From Lachnospiraceae bacterium (GTDB lineage: Bacteria; Bacillota; Clostridia; Lachnospirales; Anaerotignaceae), in contig CAJTKM010000011.1 in the NCBI GenBank assembly GCA_910576545.1, positions 1 through 64,000 of the forward strand: a stretch of DNA of 64,000 nt, read 5' to 3'. A program made the position numbers and the translations under genes. Each line of letters opens with the position of its first letter. Within the stretch, counting starts at the first letter, position 1. Below the pieces are notes generated by a model, which saw nothing but the letters and a program-made list of their open reading frames with translations, did no database searches and was not told the origin of the DNA. This document shows, piece after piece, positions 15,048 to 24,055 of the stretch.

Positions 15048-15222
15048 ATGCAACGCGTCCTTTCCATATTTTTCAATCCCCTGTTCCTTATCATTCTATC
15101 ATTTCCAAAGAAACGGCACAAGAAATTTTCAATTTTTCTTCCTTCCCGCAATGTTTCGTGCTATACTCTTAGCGGAGGGTCTGTTGTAAAAGCAGATTCG
15201 GCAGACAGGAGGATTTTTCATC

Positions 15223-15999
15223 ATGCATTACATTGTACTGGATTTGGAATTTAATCAGGCATTTCCCTTCAAAAGCGGGAAAAAGGCAGAGCCAGTGCCC
15301 GAATGCCCCTTTGAAATCATACAGATTGGCGCGGTAAAGCTGAGTGAAAATTTTGAACAGCTGGATACCTTTGACATCATGATAACTCCTAAACTGTACC
15401 CGAGGCTACATCCTTTTGTGGAAAAAATCACAGGAATCAAGCAGGAAACTCTGGAAAATCAGCCCTCTTTTCCCGAAGCGTATCAGGCTTTTCTGGATTT
15501 TATCGGAAACGAAACATCCATATTGTGCAGCTGGGGCGAGGATGATATCAAATCTCTTTTCCGAAATATCTGTTATTATGACCTTGATGTAGACAGTCTG
15601 ACCGATTCCTATTTGAATATACAGTCCTACGCCTCCGCCTACCTGAATCAGGAGGCCGGGCGGTCAATTGGTTTGAAAAATGCTGTTGCAGAGCTTGGTC
15701 TGCCGGAAACAGCATCATTCCATAACGCCCTGCATGACGCAGTCTATACAGCAGAAATATTCCGCATTGTACGGCCGGAGCAGATTTCGCCGAAAACATT
15801 TCAGCCGCTGACAATGCTTGCAAAAAGACCGCGCAGATCAAGAACAGATACCCGTGCCCTGCTTGCCTGTGCAGAGGAGAAAATGGAGCGGGAACTGACG
15901 GAAGATGAAAGGAAACTCGTAAAAATCGCTTATGCGCTTGGACGGAATCATACCTTTGACTGCACACTGCCAGCAAAAAAGAGAAAAAAAACAGAATAG
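15223..15999 (+). CDS. DEDDh 3'-5' exonuclease, KapD-like (258 aa)
   Basis: RNase T/DnaQ-fold exonuclease. Exo I is VLDLEF (Asp7, Glu9), Exo II lies in CSWGEDDIKS, and Exo III is FHNALHDAVYT with the His/Asp pair. The C-terminal 70 residues are a basic and helical extension ending KKRKKTE. The family is related to the sporulation inhibitor pathway protein KapD and to ERI-type exonucleases; the substrate is unknown. Start: ATG with AGGAGG upstream. A strong terminator follows at 16010-16039. Confidence 0.88.
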   Translation: MHYIVLDLEFNQAFPFKSGKKAEPVPECPFEIIQIGAVKLSENFEQLDTFDIMITPKLYPRLHPFVEKITGIKQETLENQPSFPEAYQAFLDFIGNETSILCSWGEDDIKSLFRNICYYDLDVDSLTDSYLNIQSYASAYLNQEAGRSIGLKNAVAELGLPETASFHNALHDAVYTAEIFRIVRPEQISPKTFQPLTMLAKRPRRSRTDTRALLACAEEKMERELTEDERKLVKIAYALGRNHTFDCTLPAKKRKKTE

Positions 16000-16009
16000 T
16001 ATCCTTCAG

Positions 16010-16039
16010 GAAAGAACTCCAGCAGTTCTTTCTTTTTTT
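16010..16039 (+). terminator. Rho-independent terminator of the exonuclease gene
   Basis: GAAAGAACT (16010-16018) pairs with AGTTCTTTC (16024-16032) around a 5-base loop and is followed by a run of seven T. Confidence 0.85.
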
Positions 16040-16141
16040 AGATGGTTCCGGCAGATCCCCATTGTCAAAATGCATCATAAGGAAAGCGACTTGCCTTTTT
16101 TCCCCGGAAATGCTACACTAAGGAAAAAGGAGGTTTGAATC

Positions 16142-16447
16142 ATGTATCAAACAAGCATTGCAATTCAGGTATTGCCGGACATTCTGGAAATGGACAAAGT
16201 CTGCGCTGTTGTGGACAAAGTAATCGCCTATATCGAAAGCACAGGCTGCCACTATGTGGTTGGCCCGTTTGAAACCACTGTTGAAGGAGATTTTGATACA
16301 CTGATGGGTATTATCCGCCGCGCGCAGGAAATCCCTATTGAAGAAGGCGCGCCTTCTACAAAGGCATATGTCAAGATTTTCCACAGCCCCTCTGGCGTAC
16401 TGACCATCAATGAAAAAATAGACAAATACAGAGAAGAAGGAAAATAA
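16142..16447 (+). CDS. MTH1187-family thiamine-binding protein (101 aa)
   Basis: Small ferredoxin-like protein of the MTH1187/YkoF-type thiamine-binding family (formerly DUF77). Conserved features are the N-terminal SIAIQVLP strand, VVGPFETTVEGDFD, and the terminal INEKIDKYREEG helix. The family binds thiamine or its precursors in the cytoplasm. Start: ATG with AAGGAGG. The HAD phosphatase begins 3 bases later, which suggests a functional pair such as vitamin salvage or phosphate removal, but no thi gene lies near. Confidence 0.85.
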   Translation: MYQTSIAIQVLPDILEMDKVCAVVDKVIAYIESTGCHYVVGPFETTVEGDFDTLMGIIRRAQEIPIEEGAPSTKAYVKIFHSPSGVLTINEKIDKYREEGK

Positions 16448-16450
16448 TCC

Positions 16451-17083
16451 ATGAAGCATTATATATTTGATTTGGATGGAACACTCATTGATTCCATGCC
16501 AATCTGGAAAGACACAGGGAAAAACTTCCTGCTCAACCACGGATTCACGCCTCCTGATAATTTACAGGAAATCGTGAAATCCCAGACACTTTATCAGACA
16601 GCGGAACATTTTCAGCAGAAATTGGGTGTCCCCTTTACAGCAGAGGAAATCACTTCAGAGATTATCTCGTTTGTAGAAGAGCAATACCGCACCACTATTC
16701 CCCTGAAACCTTTTGCAAAGGAATTTCTGGAAAAAGAAAAAAAGAACGGCGCGAAAATGTGTATTTTGACCGCCTCCGAAGCCAGCTATATCCATTTAGC
16801 ACTGAGCCGGCTGGACATTTCAAAATACTTTGATTTTGTCCTGACCTGTACAGAAACAGGGCTTTACAAAAGCGGACCGGAGGTGTTCCAGACCGCCATG
16901 GAGCGGCTGGGCGGCACTCCTGCCGATACGATTGTCTTTGAGGACGCATTATATGCCATAAAAGGCGCGAAACAGGGTGGTTTTACAGTATACGCCATAG
17001 AAGATCCTGTTATGGAACAGGAAAAGTCAGAAATTCAAGCTTTGGCAGACCGATATTTTACAAGCTACGAAGAACTGCTCTGA
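16451..17083 (+). CDS. HAD-superfamily phosphatase (210 aa)
   Basis: Haloacid-dehalogenase phosphatase of the beta-phosphoglucomutase/phosphoglycolate-phosphatase class. Motif I is FDLDGTLIDS (Asp8, Asp10), motif II is LTAS, the motif III lysine is in GLYKSGPEVF, and motif IV is VFEDALYA. A helical cap sits between motifs I and II. The substrate is unknown. It follows the thiamine-binding gene by 3 bases, so a thiamine-phosphate or related phosphatase role is possible. A bidirectional terminator separates it from rnhA. Confidence 0.88.
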   Translation: MKHYIFDLDGTLIDSMPIWKDTGKNFLLNHGFTPPDNLQEIVKSQTLYQTAEHFQQKLGVPFTAEEITSEIISFVEEQYRTTIPLKPFAKEFLEKEKKNGAKMCILTASEASYIHLALSRLDISKYFDFVLTCTETGLYKSGPEVFQTAMERLGGTPADTIVFEDALYAIKGAKQGGFTVYAIEDPVMEQEKSEIQALADRYFTSYEELL

Positions 17084-17094
17084 CCATAGTACAT

Positions 17095-17129
17095 AAAAAT
17101 GGTGAAAGGCTCAGCCTTCCACCATTTTT
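17095..17129. terminator. Bidirectional terminator between convergent genes
   Basis: AAAAATGGTG (17095-17104) and CACCATTTTT (17120-17129) form a perfect 10-bp stem with A- and T-rich ends, between the HAD gene and rnhA. The second arm touches the rnhA stop codon. Confidence 0.85.
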
Positions 17130-17592
17130 ATGCCATATACATCTCATCTTCCAAAAGAGAACCGCTCTGTATCGCCATACGCGCCAACTCGTCACAGCGT
17201 TCATTTCCCGGATTATCCGCATGGCCCTTCACCCAATGAAACGAAACCTGATGCTTTTCCAAAAGCGCGGTCATACGCTCCCAGAGGTCTACGTTCTGTG
17301 CACGTTCTTTTTTATTCCGCATCCAGCCATTCTGCCGCCACTTTGCAACCCAGCCTTTTTCAATCGCGTCCACAACATATCTGGAATCGCTGTAAAGCAG
17401 AACTCTGCAAGGCTCTTTCAGGGCTTCCAGCCCTTTGATTACCGCAAGGATTTCCATGCGGTTATTTGTCGTCAGCCGATAGCCGCCGGAAAGCTCCTTC
17501 CTTGCTTCACCGTAAAGCAGGACTGTGCCGTAGCCGCCCGGCCCGGGATTTCCGGAACATGCCCCGTCTGTATATATCGTTACTGTTTTCAT
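17128..17592 (-). CDS. rnhA: Ribonuclease HI (154 aa)
   Basis: Cleaves the RNA strand of RNA-DNA hybrids. The DEDD active site is complete: Asp9 in YTDGACSGNPGPGG, Glu47 in NNRMEILA, Asp69 in YSDSRYVV, and Asp134 near the end, with catalytic His124 in WVKGHADN. The basic handle (VAKWRQNGWMRNKKERAQN) is present. Length equals the E. coli enzyme. Start: ATG preceded by a modest AGGGGGAATCC. The convergent HAD gene ends at a shared terminator. Confidence 0.96.
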   Translation of the reverse strand: MKTVTIYTDGACSGNPGPGGYGTVLLYGEARKELSGGYRLTTNNRMEILAVIKGLEALKEPCRVLLYSDSRYVVDAIEKGWVAKWRQNGWMRNKKERAQNVDLWERMTALLEKHQVSFHWVKGHADNPGNERCDELARMAIQSGSLLEDEMYMA

Positions 17593-17606
17593 GGATTCCC
17601 CCTAAA

Positions 17607-18510
17607 CTATAATACGTTTTCAAGGATAACAAGATTCTTCCACACACTCACAAAAAGAGCGTTCCTTCTCGGGTCATACTGTGCAATCGTAGACATTTGC
17701 CCGATTTCGTATTTCTTAACCACGCGCCGGCTGTCAAGGTCTATCACATAAACCTCATCGTTTCCATAGCATAGAAATACATAATTTTCATACTGCGTGA
17801 TATAACAACAGCCCCCGCTATAATATCCTTCCAAAAGATACTTTATGTCATGGTTCGGATTCGGTTTTTCGCTGAGTATCGTATACAACTTGGGCTTGTA
17901 AAAAGTCTCCCCGCTGTAATCCTTCTTAATCGCATTGAAAGAGATATAAATTCTTTTCCCTGCAAAATTCCACGCAATCACAGCGTATTTCACTTTCGTC
18001 CACAATGGCAGACTCCTCGGCAAGCACCTTCCCCTGATAATCCAGCCTCAGGAATATTGTGGGCAAATCTGAATTTGTGCAAAAAAATTCATAGCATTTC
18101 AAATCGGGATTGTCCCAGCCATTATGGAAAAAATAATAATCCTTTTCCCCGTTCAGAACCGAAACCTCCAGCGTATCCACCGAAACGCGTTGTATGCCCC
18201 CGCGGTTGATAAATACAATCACGTTTTCCTCGTCGTCCGTCAGGAAAATCTCCCTGTCACAATAGCCAAACTTACGCAGCCTTTTCAATTCCCCTGTATT
18301 GAAATCATATACATACAAGTAATTATTCAACATGGATTTCAAAAACAGCCTGCAATATTTCCGGCTGTATACGGCTTCAGACATCGCTCCGACCTTCAGC
18401 ACTGCAATCACTTCTCTGCTTTCCAAATCGACCAGCTCACACCGCCGGATATACCGGACAGCCGCAAATGTATCAAAAAAGAGAAAAAACGTCGATTTAT
18501 GTTTTTTCAT
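17607..18510 (-). pseudogene. Frameshifted beta-propeller-like protein gene
   Basis: Two overlapping minus frames (17926-18510 and 17607-18023) form one protein of about 300 residues. The first ends its sensible sequence near IVDESE and the second continues with YAVIAWNFAGKRIYISF, so a one-base indel lies near 17985-17998. Repeated units such as YLYVYDFNTGELKRL and VYVIDLDSRRVVKKYEIG suggest a WD40- or PQQ-like propeller. No enzyme motif is seen. The N terminus may also be damaged, because a good ribosome site (GGGGAGAGG) precedes an ATG in another frame. A sequencing error could also explain the break. Confidence 0.7.
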
Positions 18511-18542
18511 ATACGCAGTAAACCCATCTATGTACCTCTCCC

Positions 18543-19232
18543 CTATTCCAAAAATGCCCTTGCAATCAGCAAATCCTCCTGCGTTGTGATTTTAATATTC
18601 CGATAGCTGCCCTGAATTACTTTTACAGGAAATCCGGCATACTCCGCCACAGAAGTATCGTCCGTAGCAACAAAGCCGTCCTTCCGCGCTTTTTCAAATG
18701 CCTGAAAAATGACCTTCCGCCGGAACGTCTGCGGTGTCTGAATCTGCCAGAGGCGGCTGCGGTCAGGCGTTTCCAGCGTCATACCGTCCGCTCCGCATAC
18801 CTTTATGGTATCCTTCACAGGAACTCCGACCGCACAGGCCCCCATTTCCCGGGCAGTCTGTATAGACGCCTGTATCATTTCTTCCGTCACAAACGGACGC
18901 ACACCATCATGCAGCAACACGATTTCCACTGACGGGCTTGTCTGCATCAGGCCGTTCCAGATAGAATCCTGTCGTTCTGCACCGCCCTGCGCAACAGCGG
19001 AAATCTTTTTCCAGCCATATCCAGCCGCCATCTGCTTCATCCTGCTGACGTCTTCCTGACCGATCACAAGTATGATTTCATCGATCATCTTGCTTTTCTC
19101 AAATTTTTCTACAGTATGCGCAAGAATTTCTTTTCCTTCCAGAAGCAGGTATTGCTTGCAGACAGTCGTTCCCATACGCTTGCCCGACCCTGCCGCCACA
19201 ATTACGGCAGCACAAACAGGCTTTATTTCCAT
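18543..19232 (-). CDS. ispD: 2-C-methyl-D-erythritol 4-phosphate cytidylyltransferase (229 aa)
   Basis: Third enzyme of the MEP isoprenoid pathway, joining CTP and MEP to CDP-ME. The nucleotide-binding loop AAGSGKRMG is at about 13-21. The metal/substrate motif LLHDGVRPFV, the VPVKDTIKV strand, and the TPQTFRR / TDDTSVAEYAG motifs are all present. Normal length. Start: ATG with TGGAGGAAAAAG. It lies 70 bases downstream of the PIN-TRAM gene, the usual yacL-ispD order in Firmicutes. Confidence 0.95.
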   Translation of the reverse strand: MEIKPVCAAVIVAAGSGKRMGTTVCKQYLLLEGKEILAHTVEKFEKSKMIDEIILVIGQEDVSRMKQMAAGYGWKKISAVAQGGAERQDSIWNGLMQTSPSVEIVLLHDGVRPFVTEEMIQASIQTAREMGACAVGVPVKDTIKVCGADGMTLETPDRSRLWQIQTPQTFRRKVIFQAFEKARKDGFVATDDTSVAEYAGFPVKVIQGSYRNIKITTQEDLLIARAFLE

Positions 19233-19302
19233 CTTTTTCCTCCATTATTTCCAGCATCTGTCCGGCATTCCCTCGTCATTTGTTGAGATACAGAACAGAC
19301 CT

Positions 19303-20379
19303 TCACGCAGCGGCAACCATTTTCGTAAATATCATACGCCCTGCTGCCGTCTGCAATACACTTGTGACAATCACCGTTTTGGTTTCCCCGATATGTCTGC
19401 TGCCGCCGTCCACAACAATCATCGTACCATCGTTCAGATAGCCTACACCCTGTCCGGCTTCTTTTCCGGATTTGATTATCGTAACCTTCATTTCCTCGCC
19501 GGGCAGCACAACAGGCTTAATGGCATTTGCCAGTTCATTGATATTCAGCACCCGTACACCTTGAAATTCCGCAACTTTATTCAGGTTGAAATCGTTCGTC
19601 ACTACAAATGCGTCCATGTTTTCCGCCATTTTCAGCAGCATGGAATCAACCTCCATAAACTGCGGCGTTGTAAATTCCTTGATTTCCACAGGTACAGCAA
19701 GCTGTTTCTGTATCTCATTCAGGATATCCAGTCCACGGCGGCCCCTGTTGCGTTTTAGGCTGTCCGCAGAATCCGCAATATGCCGCAGTTCTTCCAGAAC
19801 AAACGTCGGAATAATAATCTTGCCTTCAATAAACCCCGTCTGCAAAATATCCAGAATACGCCCGTCAATAATCACGCTGGTATCCAGTATTTTGGGCCTG
19901 CCAGCTACAAGCGGTTCTTCCGGTACAGGCGCAGTTGTCAGCAACACCTCCTGCAGTTTGCGGACATTTACCTCATCTTTTTTCCGCCTTGCCACACGGA
20001 TGCCCAGAATACCAAACAGGAAATTTAACAGCACCACGATGAACGTACCGACTGCGCCGAACCCGCGGAACGCAAGCCCAATCAGGTTCGCCAGCACCAG
20101 CCCGATAAAGCCGCCAAAAATAGAAAATGCCAGCTCTTTCAGGTTCATTTTCGTCAGCCGGTCCTCCATCTGTGACAGCTTTCTCATCAGCATTTCCGCT
20201 ACCGGCGAAGAAATAATGAAATAAAATATAAATCCGGTGAATACTGCCAGTCCTGTCGGGACATAAATGGGCAGTTCGCTTTTCCATTGGAATAAGTCCG
20301 TTACAAAAATAATATGCATAATGGCATATGCAGCCGCCGTAACGATCAAGCTCATAATCAGTTCTACAAACCGTTTCAT
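19303..20379 (-). CDS. PIN and TRAM domain membrane protein, YacL-like (358 aa)
   Basis: Membrane-anchored putative ribonuclease. Four N-terminal transmembrane segments (about 1-130) are followed by a PIN domain (ILDTSVIIDGRI with Asp, VLEELRHIAD, RGRRGLDIL, VVTNDFNLNKVA) and a C-terminal TRAM domain (EEMKVTIIKSGKEAGQGVGY). The acidic PIN residues are intact. I choose the ATG at 20379, directly after AAGGAGGTGG; the longer frame from 20400 would include the ribosome site. CarD is encoded just upstream on the same strand. Confidence 0.9.
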   Translation of the reverse strand: MKRFVELIMSLIVTAAAYAIMHIIFVTDLFQWKSELPIYVPTGLAVFTGFIFYFIISSPVAEMLMRKLSQMEDRLTKMNLKELAFSIFGGFIGLVLANLIGLAFRGFGAVGTFIVVLLNFLFGILGIRVARRKKDEVNVRKLQEVLLTTAPVPEEPLVAGRPKILDTSVIIDGRILDILQTGFIEGKIIIPTFVLEELRHIADSADSLKRNRGRRGLDILNEIQKQLAVPVEIKEFTTPQFMEVDSMLLKMAENMDAFVVTNDFNLNKVAEFQGVRVLNINELANAIKPVVLPGEEMKVTIIKSGKEAGQGVGYLNDGTMIVVDGGSRHIGETKTVIVTSVLQTAAGRMIFTKMVAAA

Positions 20380-20451
20380 TTTTCCACCTCCTTCCCACAT
20401 TCTGTAAACTGTAAAAATGCGAAAAAATCCGCACTATACAGTAATAAAATA

Positions 20452-20922
20452 TTATCCTATTTTTATCCATTTTGCAAGCAATTCTTCTGCCTTTTCCCCG
20501 TTAATTTCGTATACAGAAATAATTTCGCTCAAAACAATCTGCCGCGCCATTCCCAGAAGCCGCCCTTCCACAAGGGACAGTTTCTTTCTTTTCTCCCGTT
20601 CTGTTAACAGCTTTACGACCTCCGCAGCTGCCTCCAGCTTTCCAGTACGCAGACGTTCCAGATTTTCTTTATAACGTATATTCCAGTTCTCAGAATTGCT
20701 CTGTCTGCTCTCCCCTGCCTGCGTCACCAGCTTTTCCACATCCGCACGGCACATCAGCCCGCGCAGTCCCGCATCCTCCGCACGTTCCATAGGAATACGA
20801 ATCATAACATTCCCATTTGGTATCCGTATCACATAATAGCCTGTATCTGCGCCATCTTCAATCTGCTCGATATAGCCCGCGCCATGCATGGGGTATACGA
20901 TTTTCTGCCCTCTTTCAAACAT
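20452..20922 (-). CDS. CarD-family transcriptional regulator (156 aa)
   Basis: RNA-polymerase-interacting factor that stabilises open complexes. The N-terminal Tudor-like RID domain begins MFERGQKIVYPMHGAGYIEQ, and the C-terminal helical DNA-contact domain contains RYKENLERLRTGKLEAAAEV and LSEIISV. The ATG at 20922 sits 5 bases after GGAGGGG; upstream in-frame codons to 20955 have no ribosome site. It precedes the PIN-TRAM and ispD genes on the same strand, a frequent Firmicutes cluster. Confidence 0.92.
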   Translation of the reverse strand: MFERGQKIVYPMHGAGYIEQIEDGADTGYYVIRIPNGNVMIRIPMERAEDAGLRGLMCRADVEKLVTQAGESRQSNSENWNIRYKENLERLRTGKLEAAAEVVKLLTEREKRKKLSLVEGRLLGMARQIVLSEIISVYEINGEKAEELLAKWIKIG

Positions 20923-21103
20923 GGAAACCCCTCCTCTTTTTCTGATTTTTACCATTTTTCCCTTGCCTTATGCAAACAGAGTTACACTCCAACATATCTG
21001 GTTTTTCATACTACTTAATTCAGTTTTATATATTGCATTTTCTATTATTATTTGCTATATTATAAGCATGATAAAACAACAGAATGGCAGCTAGGAGGAT
21101 ATT

Positions 21104-21997
21104 ATGGCAGATTTTCAAATTTTCAGTGATGGCGCGTGCGATTTGGGGTTAGAAAAAGCGAACGAACTGGGTGTTAAAATGATTCCCTTTTATGTTTCGA
21201 TTGACCACGAAACGTATTACAAAGAATTGGAAGAACTGTCCTTGGACGATTATTTTCGTAATATGACACAGGAAAAAGGCTATCCGAAAACTTCCCTGCC
21301 TTCTGTGCAGGATTATATTGATGCATTCCGCCCTGCCCTTGAGAATGGCATGGGAATTCTCTGCCTTACGATCACAAGCACGTTAAGCAGCTCCGTACAG
21401 TCTGCCCTTACCGCAAAATCCATGCTGGAAGAGGAATTCCCGCAGGCAAATATCCATGTTATCAATTCCTGGCATGCTACCGGCTCTCAGGCTCTTCTGC
21501 TGATGGAGGCTGTGCGTATGCAGCAGAACGGGAAAACTTTAGAGGAAACAGCTGCATATATTGAAAAAGCAAAGGCCGATGCCCGGATTCATTTCATGGT
21601 AGGTGATTTGAGTTATTTGGAAATCGGCGGGCGCATTGGTAAGCTGGCAACGCTTTCTGGCAGTGTGCTGAAAATAAAGCCCATTATCATATTGAAAGAC
21701 GGCGAAATCAGCATAGGCGGGGTTGTGCGCAGCAGAAAAAAAGGCTTTTCTAAAATCGCAGAAGTGACAAAACAGCATTTCCAAAAAACTGGAGAAAATC
21801 CTGCGGATTATATTGCAACCTGCGGCAATACAACCATATGGGAAGACCTTGCAGAGTTTGAAGCCCTAGCAAAAGAAGCCATGCCGGGAACAGGATTTCT
21901 TCCACCATTCCAGATTGGAGCAACGATTGCCACGCACACAGGACCTGGCACAACAGGGCTTTGTTTTGTGAAAAAATACGAAGCATATGGTTTCTAA
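21104..21997 (+). CDS. DegV-family fatty-acid-binding protein (297 aa)
   Basis: DegV/FakB-type protein that binds a fatty acid for phosphorylation by a FakA kinase. N-terminal FSDGACDL, the TSLPSVQDY loop, ITSTLSSSVQSA with the ligand-binding serines, IGGRIGKLATLSGSVLKIKPI, and C-terminal GATIATHTGPGTTGL are all family features. Start: ATG with AGGAGG. Its terminator is followed directly by an IS256-type element. A second DegV gene lies on the other side of that element in the opposite orientation. Confidence 0.92.
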   Translation: MADFQIFSDGACDLGLEKANELGVKMIPFYVSIDHETYYKELEELSLDDYFRNMTQEKGYPKTSLPSVQDYIDAFRPALENGMGILCLTITSTLSSSVQSALTAKSMLEEEFPQANIHVINSWHATGSQALLLMEAVRMQQNGKTLEETAAYIEKAKADARIHFMVGDLSYLEIGGRIGKLATLSGSVLKIKPIIILKDGEISIGGVVRSRKKGFSKIAEVTKQHFQKTGENPADYIATCGNTTIWEDLAEFEALAKEAMPGTGFLPPFQIGATIATHTGPGTTGLCFVKKYEAYGF

Positions 21998-22008
21998 GAT
22001 AATTCAAC

Positions 22009-22053
22009 AAAAAAGGAATGTTTGGAAATAAAATTTCCAGCCATTCCTTTTTT
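22009..22053 (+). terminator. Terminator of the degV gene
   Basis: AAAAAAGGAATG (22009-22020) pairs with CATTCCTTTTTT (22042-22053), with an inner TGGAAAT/ATTTCCA stem. This is a typical strong intrinsic terminator. Confidence 0.85.
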
Positions 22054-22063
22054 ATTTTCGGCA

Positions 22064-23400
22064 GTGTGAAACTTTTTCTGTAAATATGTAATTGAAGAGG
22101 TTCTTCTATGGTAAAATCTAAATCATAGGAGGACTTTTATTATGGCAAAACAGAAGAAACCCATACATCGGGTACAAATGACAGAAGGAAAACGCAACAT
22201 TATCCATCAGCTTCTGGAAGAATACGATATTCAGACAGCCGAAGATATCCAGGACGCTCTGAAAGATCTTCTGGGTGGAACAATCAAAGAAATGATGGAA
22301 GCAGAAATGGATGACCATCTTGGATATGAAAAGTCTGAGAGATCCGATAATGATGACTATCGGAATGGTTACAAACGCAAACGTGTAAACAGCAGCTATG
22401 GGACTATGGAAATCGAGGTGCCTCAGGATCGGAAATCCACATTCCAGCCTCAGGTCGTAAAAAACGTCAGAAAGACATTTCGGATATCGATCAGAAAATC
22501 ATTTCCATGTATGCCAAGGGGATGACCACTAGACAGATTTCTGAAACGATTGAAGATATTTACGGTTTTGAAACTTCGGAAGGATTTATTTCTGATGTGA
22601 CTGATAAGATTCTTCCTCAGATTGAAGACTGGCAGAACCGACCATTAGATGAGGTATATCCGATTCTTTTTATAGATGCCATACACTATTCTGTTCGGGA
22701 TAACGGGGTAATCCGAAAACTGGCGGCCTATGTGATTCTGGGAATCAATACAGAAGGCAAGAAAGAAGTTCTTAGCATTCAGGTGGGCGATAACGAAAGC
22801 TCTAAATACTGGCTAGCTGTTCTGAATGAGCTGAAAAACCGGGGTGTAAAAGACATCCTGATTCTTTGTGCCGATGGTCTTACTGGAATGAAAGAAGCCA
22901 TTGCCGCAGCCTTTCCAAAGACAGAATATCAACGCTGCATCGTCCATCAGGTAAGAAACACTCTGAAGTATGTTCCCGATAAGGACAGGAAAGCCTTCGC
23001 AACCGATCTGAAGACCATCTATCAGGCACCAGATGAAAAGAAAGCTCTGGCAGCACTTGAGAGGGTAACTGAAAAATGGACTCCCAAATATCCGAATTCC
23101 ATGAAACGCTGGAAAGATAACTGGGATGCGATTTCTCCGATTTTCAAATTTTCATCAGACGTCCGTAAGGTCATATACACGACCAATGCCATAGAATCCT
23201 TGAATTCCACCTATCGGAGATTAAATAAGCAAAGGAGTGTATTTCCAAGTGATACAGCTCTGCTGAAAGCCCTGTATCTGGCTACATTTGAAGCTACGAA
23301 AAGATGGACTACCACCATCCGGAACTGGGGCCAGGTCTACGGCGAACTGAGCATTATGTATGAGGGACGGCTTTCGGAATAAAAAAACAGCTTGGTTAAA
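22064..23400 (+). mobile_element. IS256-family insertion sequence, degenerate
   Basis: Carries a mutator-type transposase. A likely left end is GTGTGAAACTTTTTCTGTAAA at 22064-22084. No matching inverted copy is visible after the transposase stop at 23382; the DNA there runs straight into the 3' end of the next gene. The right end may be lost, and the right boundary given is approximate. The element separates two degV genes. Confidence 0.65.
22142..23382 (+). pseudogene. IS256-family transposase with a frameshift
   Basis: The first frame (22142-22525) carries the conserved N terminus (DLLGGTIKEMMEAEMDDHLGYE, RNGYKRKRV). The second (22507-23382) has the DDE core: FIDAIHYSVRD, ILCADGLTGMKEAI, CIVHQVRNTLKYV, and TTNAIESLNSTYRR with the catalytic Glu. 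A run of six A at 22459-22464 needs a seventh to keep frame (VVKKRQKDISDID), so one base is missing. Codons elsewhere are undamaged, so the loss is recent or a homopolymer read error. IS256 elements are not known to need programmed frameshifting. Confidence 0.85.
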
Positions 23401-23428
23401 ACAGGCTTATTTTCATATTCGTACAACA

Positions 23429-24034
23429 CTATTCCGCTTCGGAAATCAACAGTGTCCTTGCCCCACAGGAACCATCCTGATCAGATCCCATCAGCTCAAA
23501 TGTTGCGTCTCCAACTGTAAGCCTTACAGCGTCCCTCCCTCTGCCGACTGTGCTGATGTTTTCAGAAAGCCAGGCACGCACCTGCTCCGCATCGTTGTTT
23601 TCATAAGGCAGACCCGAGCAGAAGCCAAGGTAGTTTTCCGCCGCCTTCAAAAAGGTTTCATTATCGACTCGTTCCAGATTGATTACATCAAAGCTTGCGT
23701 CTATAATTTCCCCATTATATGTATACGTCATTTCATAAATGCAATGGATTCCTGTTGTTTCGTCCAGATACCCATTCACTGGGATTTTCATGCATTTCTT
23801 TTCCAATAGGTTCAGCGTTTCATGCCCTTCAAAGCCAAGCTCCTCCAGCCTGTTGGGAATTGCCTGATAATCAGAGCCGCGTATGCCGCGCCGGTCGCGC
23901 TTGACAATTTCCCCATCTACTTCTATCCTGCCGTCCTCATACCATTGCAGGAAATGGCTTCCGCCAACTGCTGCAAAAAGCAGTACAACAATCAGGCAGC
24001 AGAGCAATGCAAATACTTTCTTTTGGTTTTTCAT
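23429..24034 (-). CDS. Hypothetical membrane-anchored or secreted protein (201 aa)
   Basis: Not recognised. The N terminus is a signal anchor or signal peptide (MKNQKKVFALLCCLIVVLLF, about residues 7-26) and the rest is an extracytoplasmic domain. It includes EVDGEIVKRDRRGIRGSDY, a beta-rich middle with IHCIYEMTYTYNGEIIDASF, and a C terminus ending LLISEAE. Start: ATG with GGAGGGG. It follows the second DegV gene by 21 bases on the same strand and ends beside the IS256 copy. Confidence 0.75.
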   Translation of the reverse strand: MKNQKKVFALLCCLIVVLLFAAVGGSHFLQWYEDGRIEVDGEIVKRDRRGIRGSDYQAIPNRLEELGFEGHETLNLLEKKCMKIPVNGYLDETTGIHCIYEMTYTYNGEIIDASFDVINLERVDNETFLKAAENYLGFCSGLPYENNDAEQVRAWLSENISTVGRGRDAVRLTVGDATFELMGSDQDGSCGARTLLISEAE

Positions 24035-24055
24035 ATCAACCCCTCCTAAATTCCT

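Noticed and set aside
22142-23382. Programmed frameshifting in the IS256 transposase
   Set aside because: The A6 run could slip, but IS256 elements normally have one continuous frame. A simple one-base loss is the better explanation.
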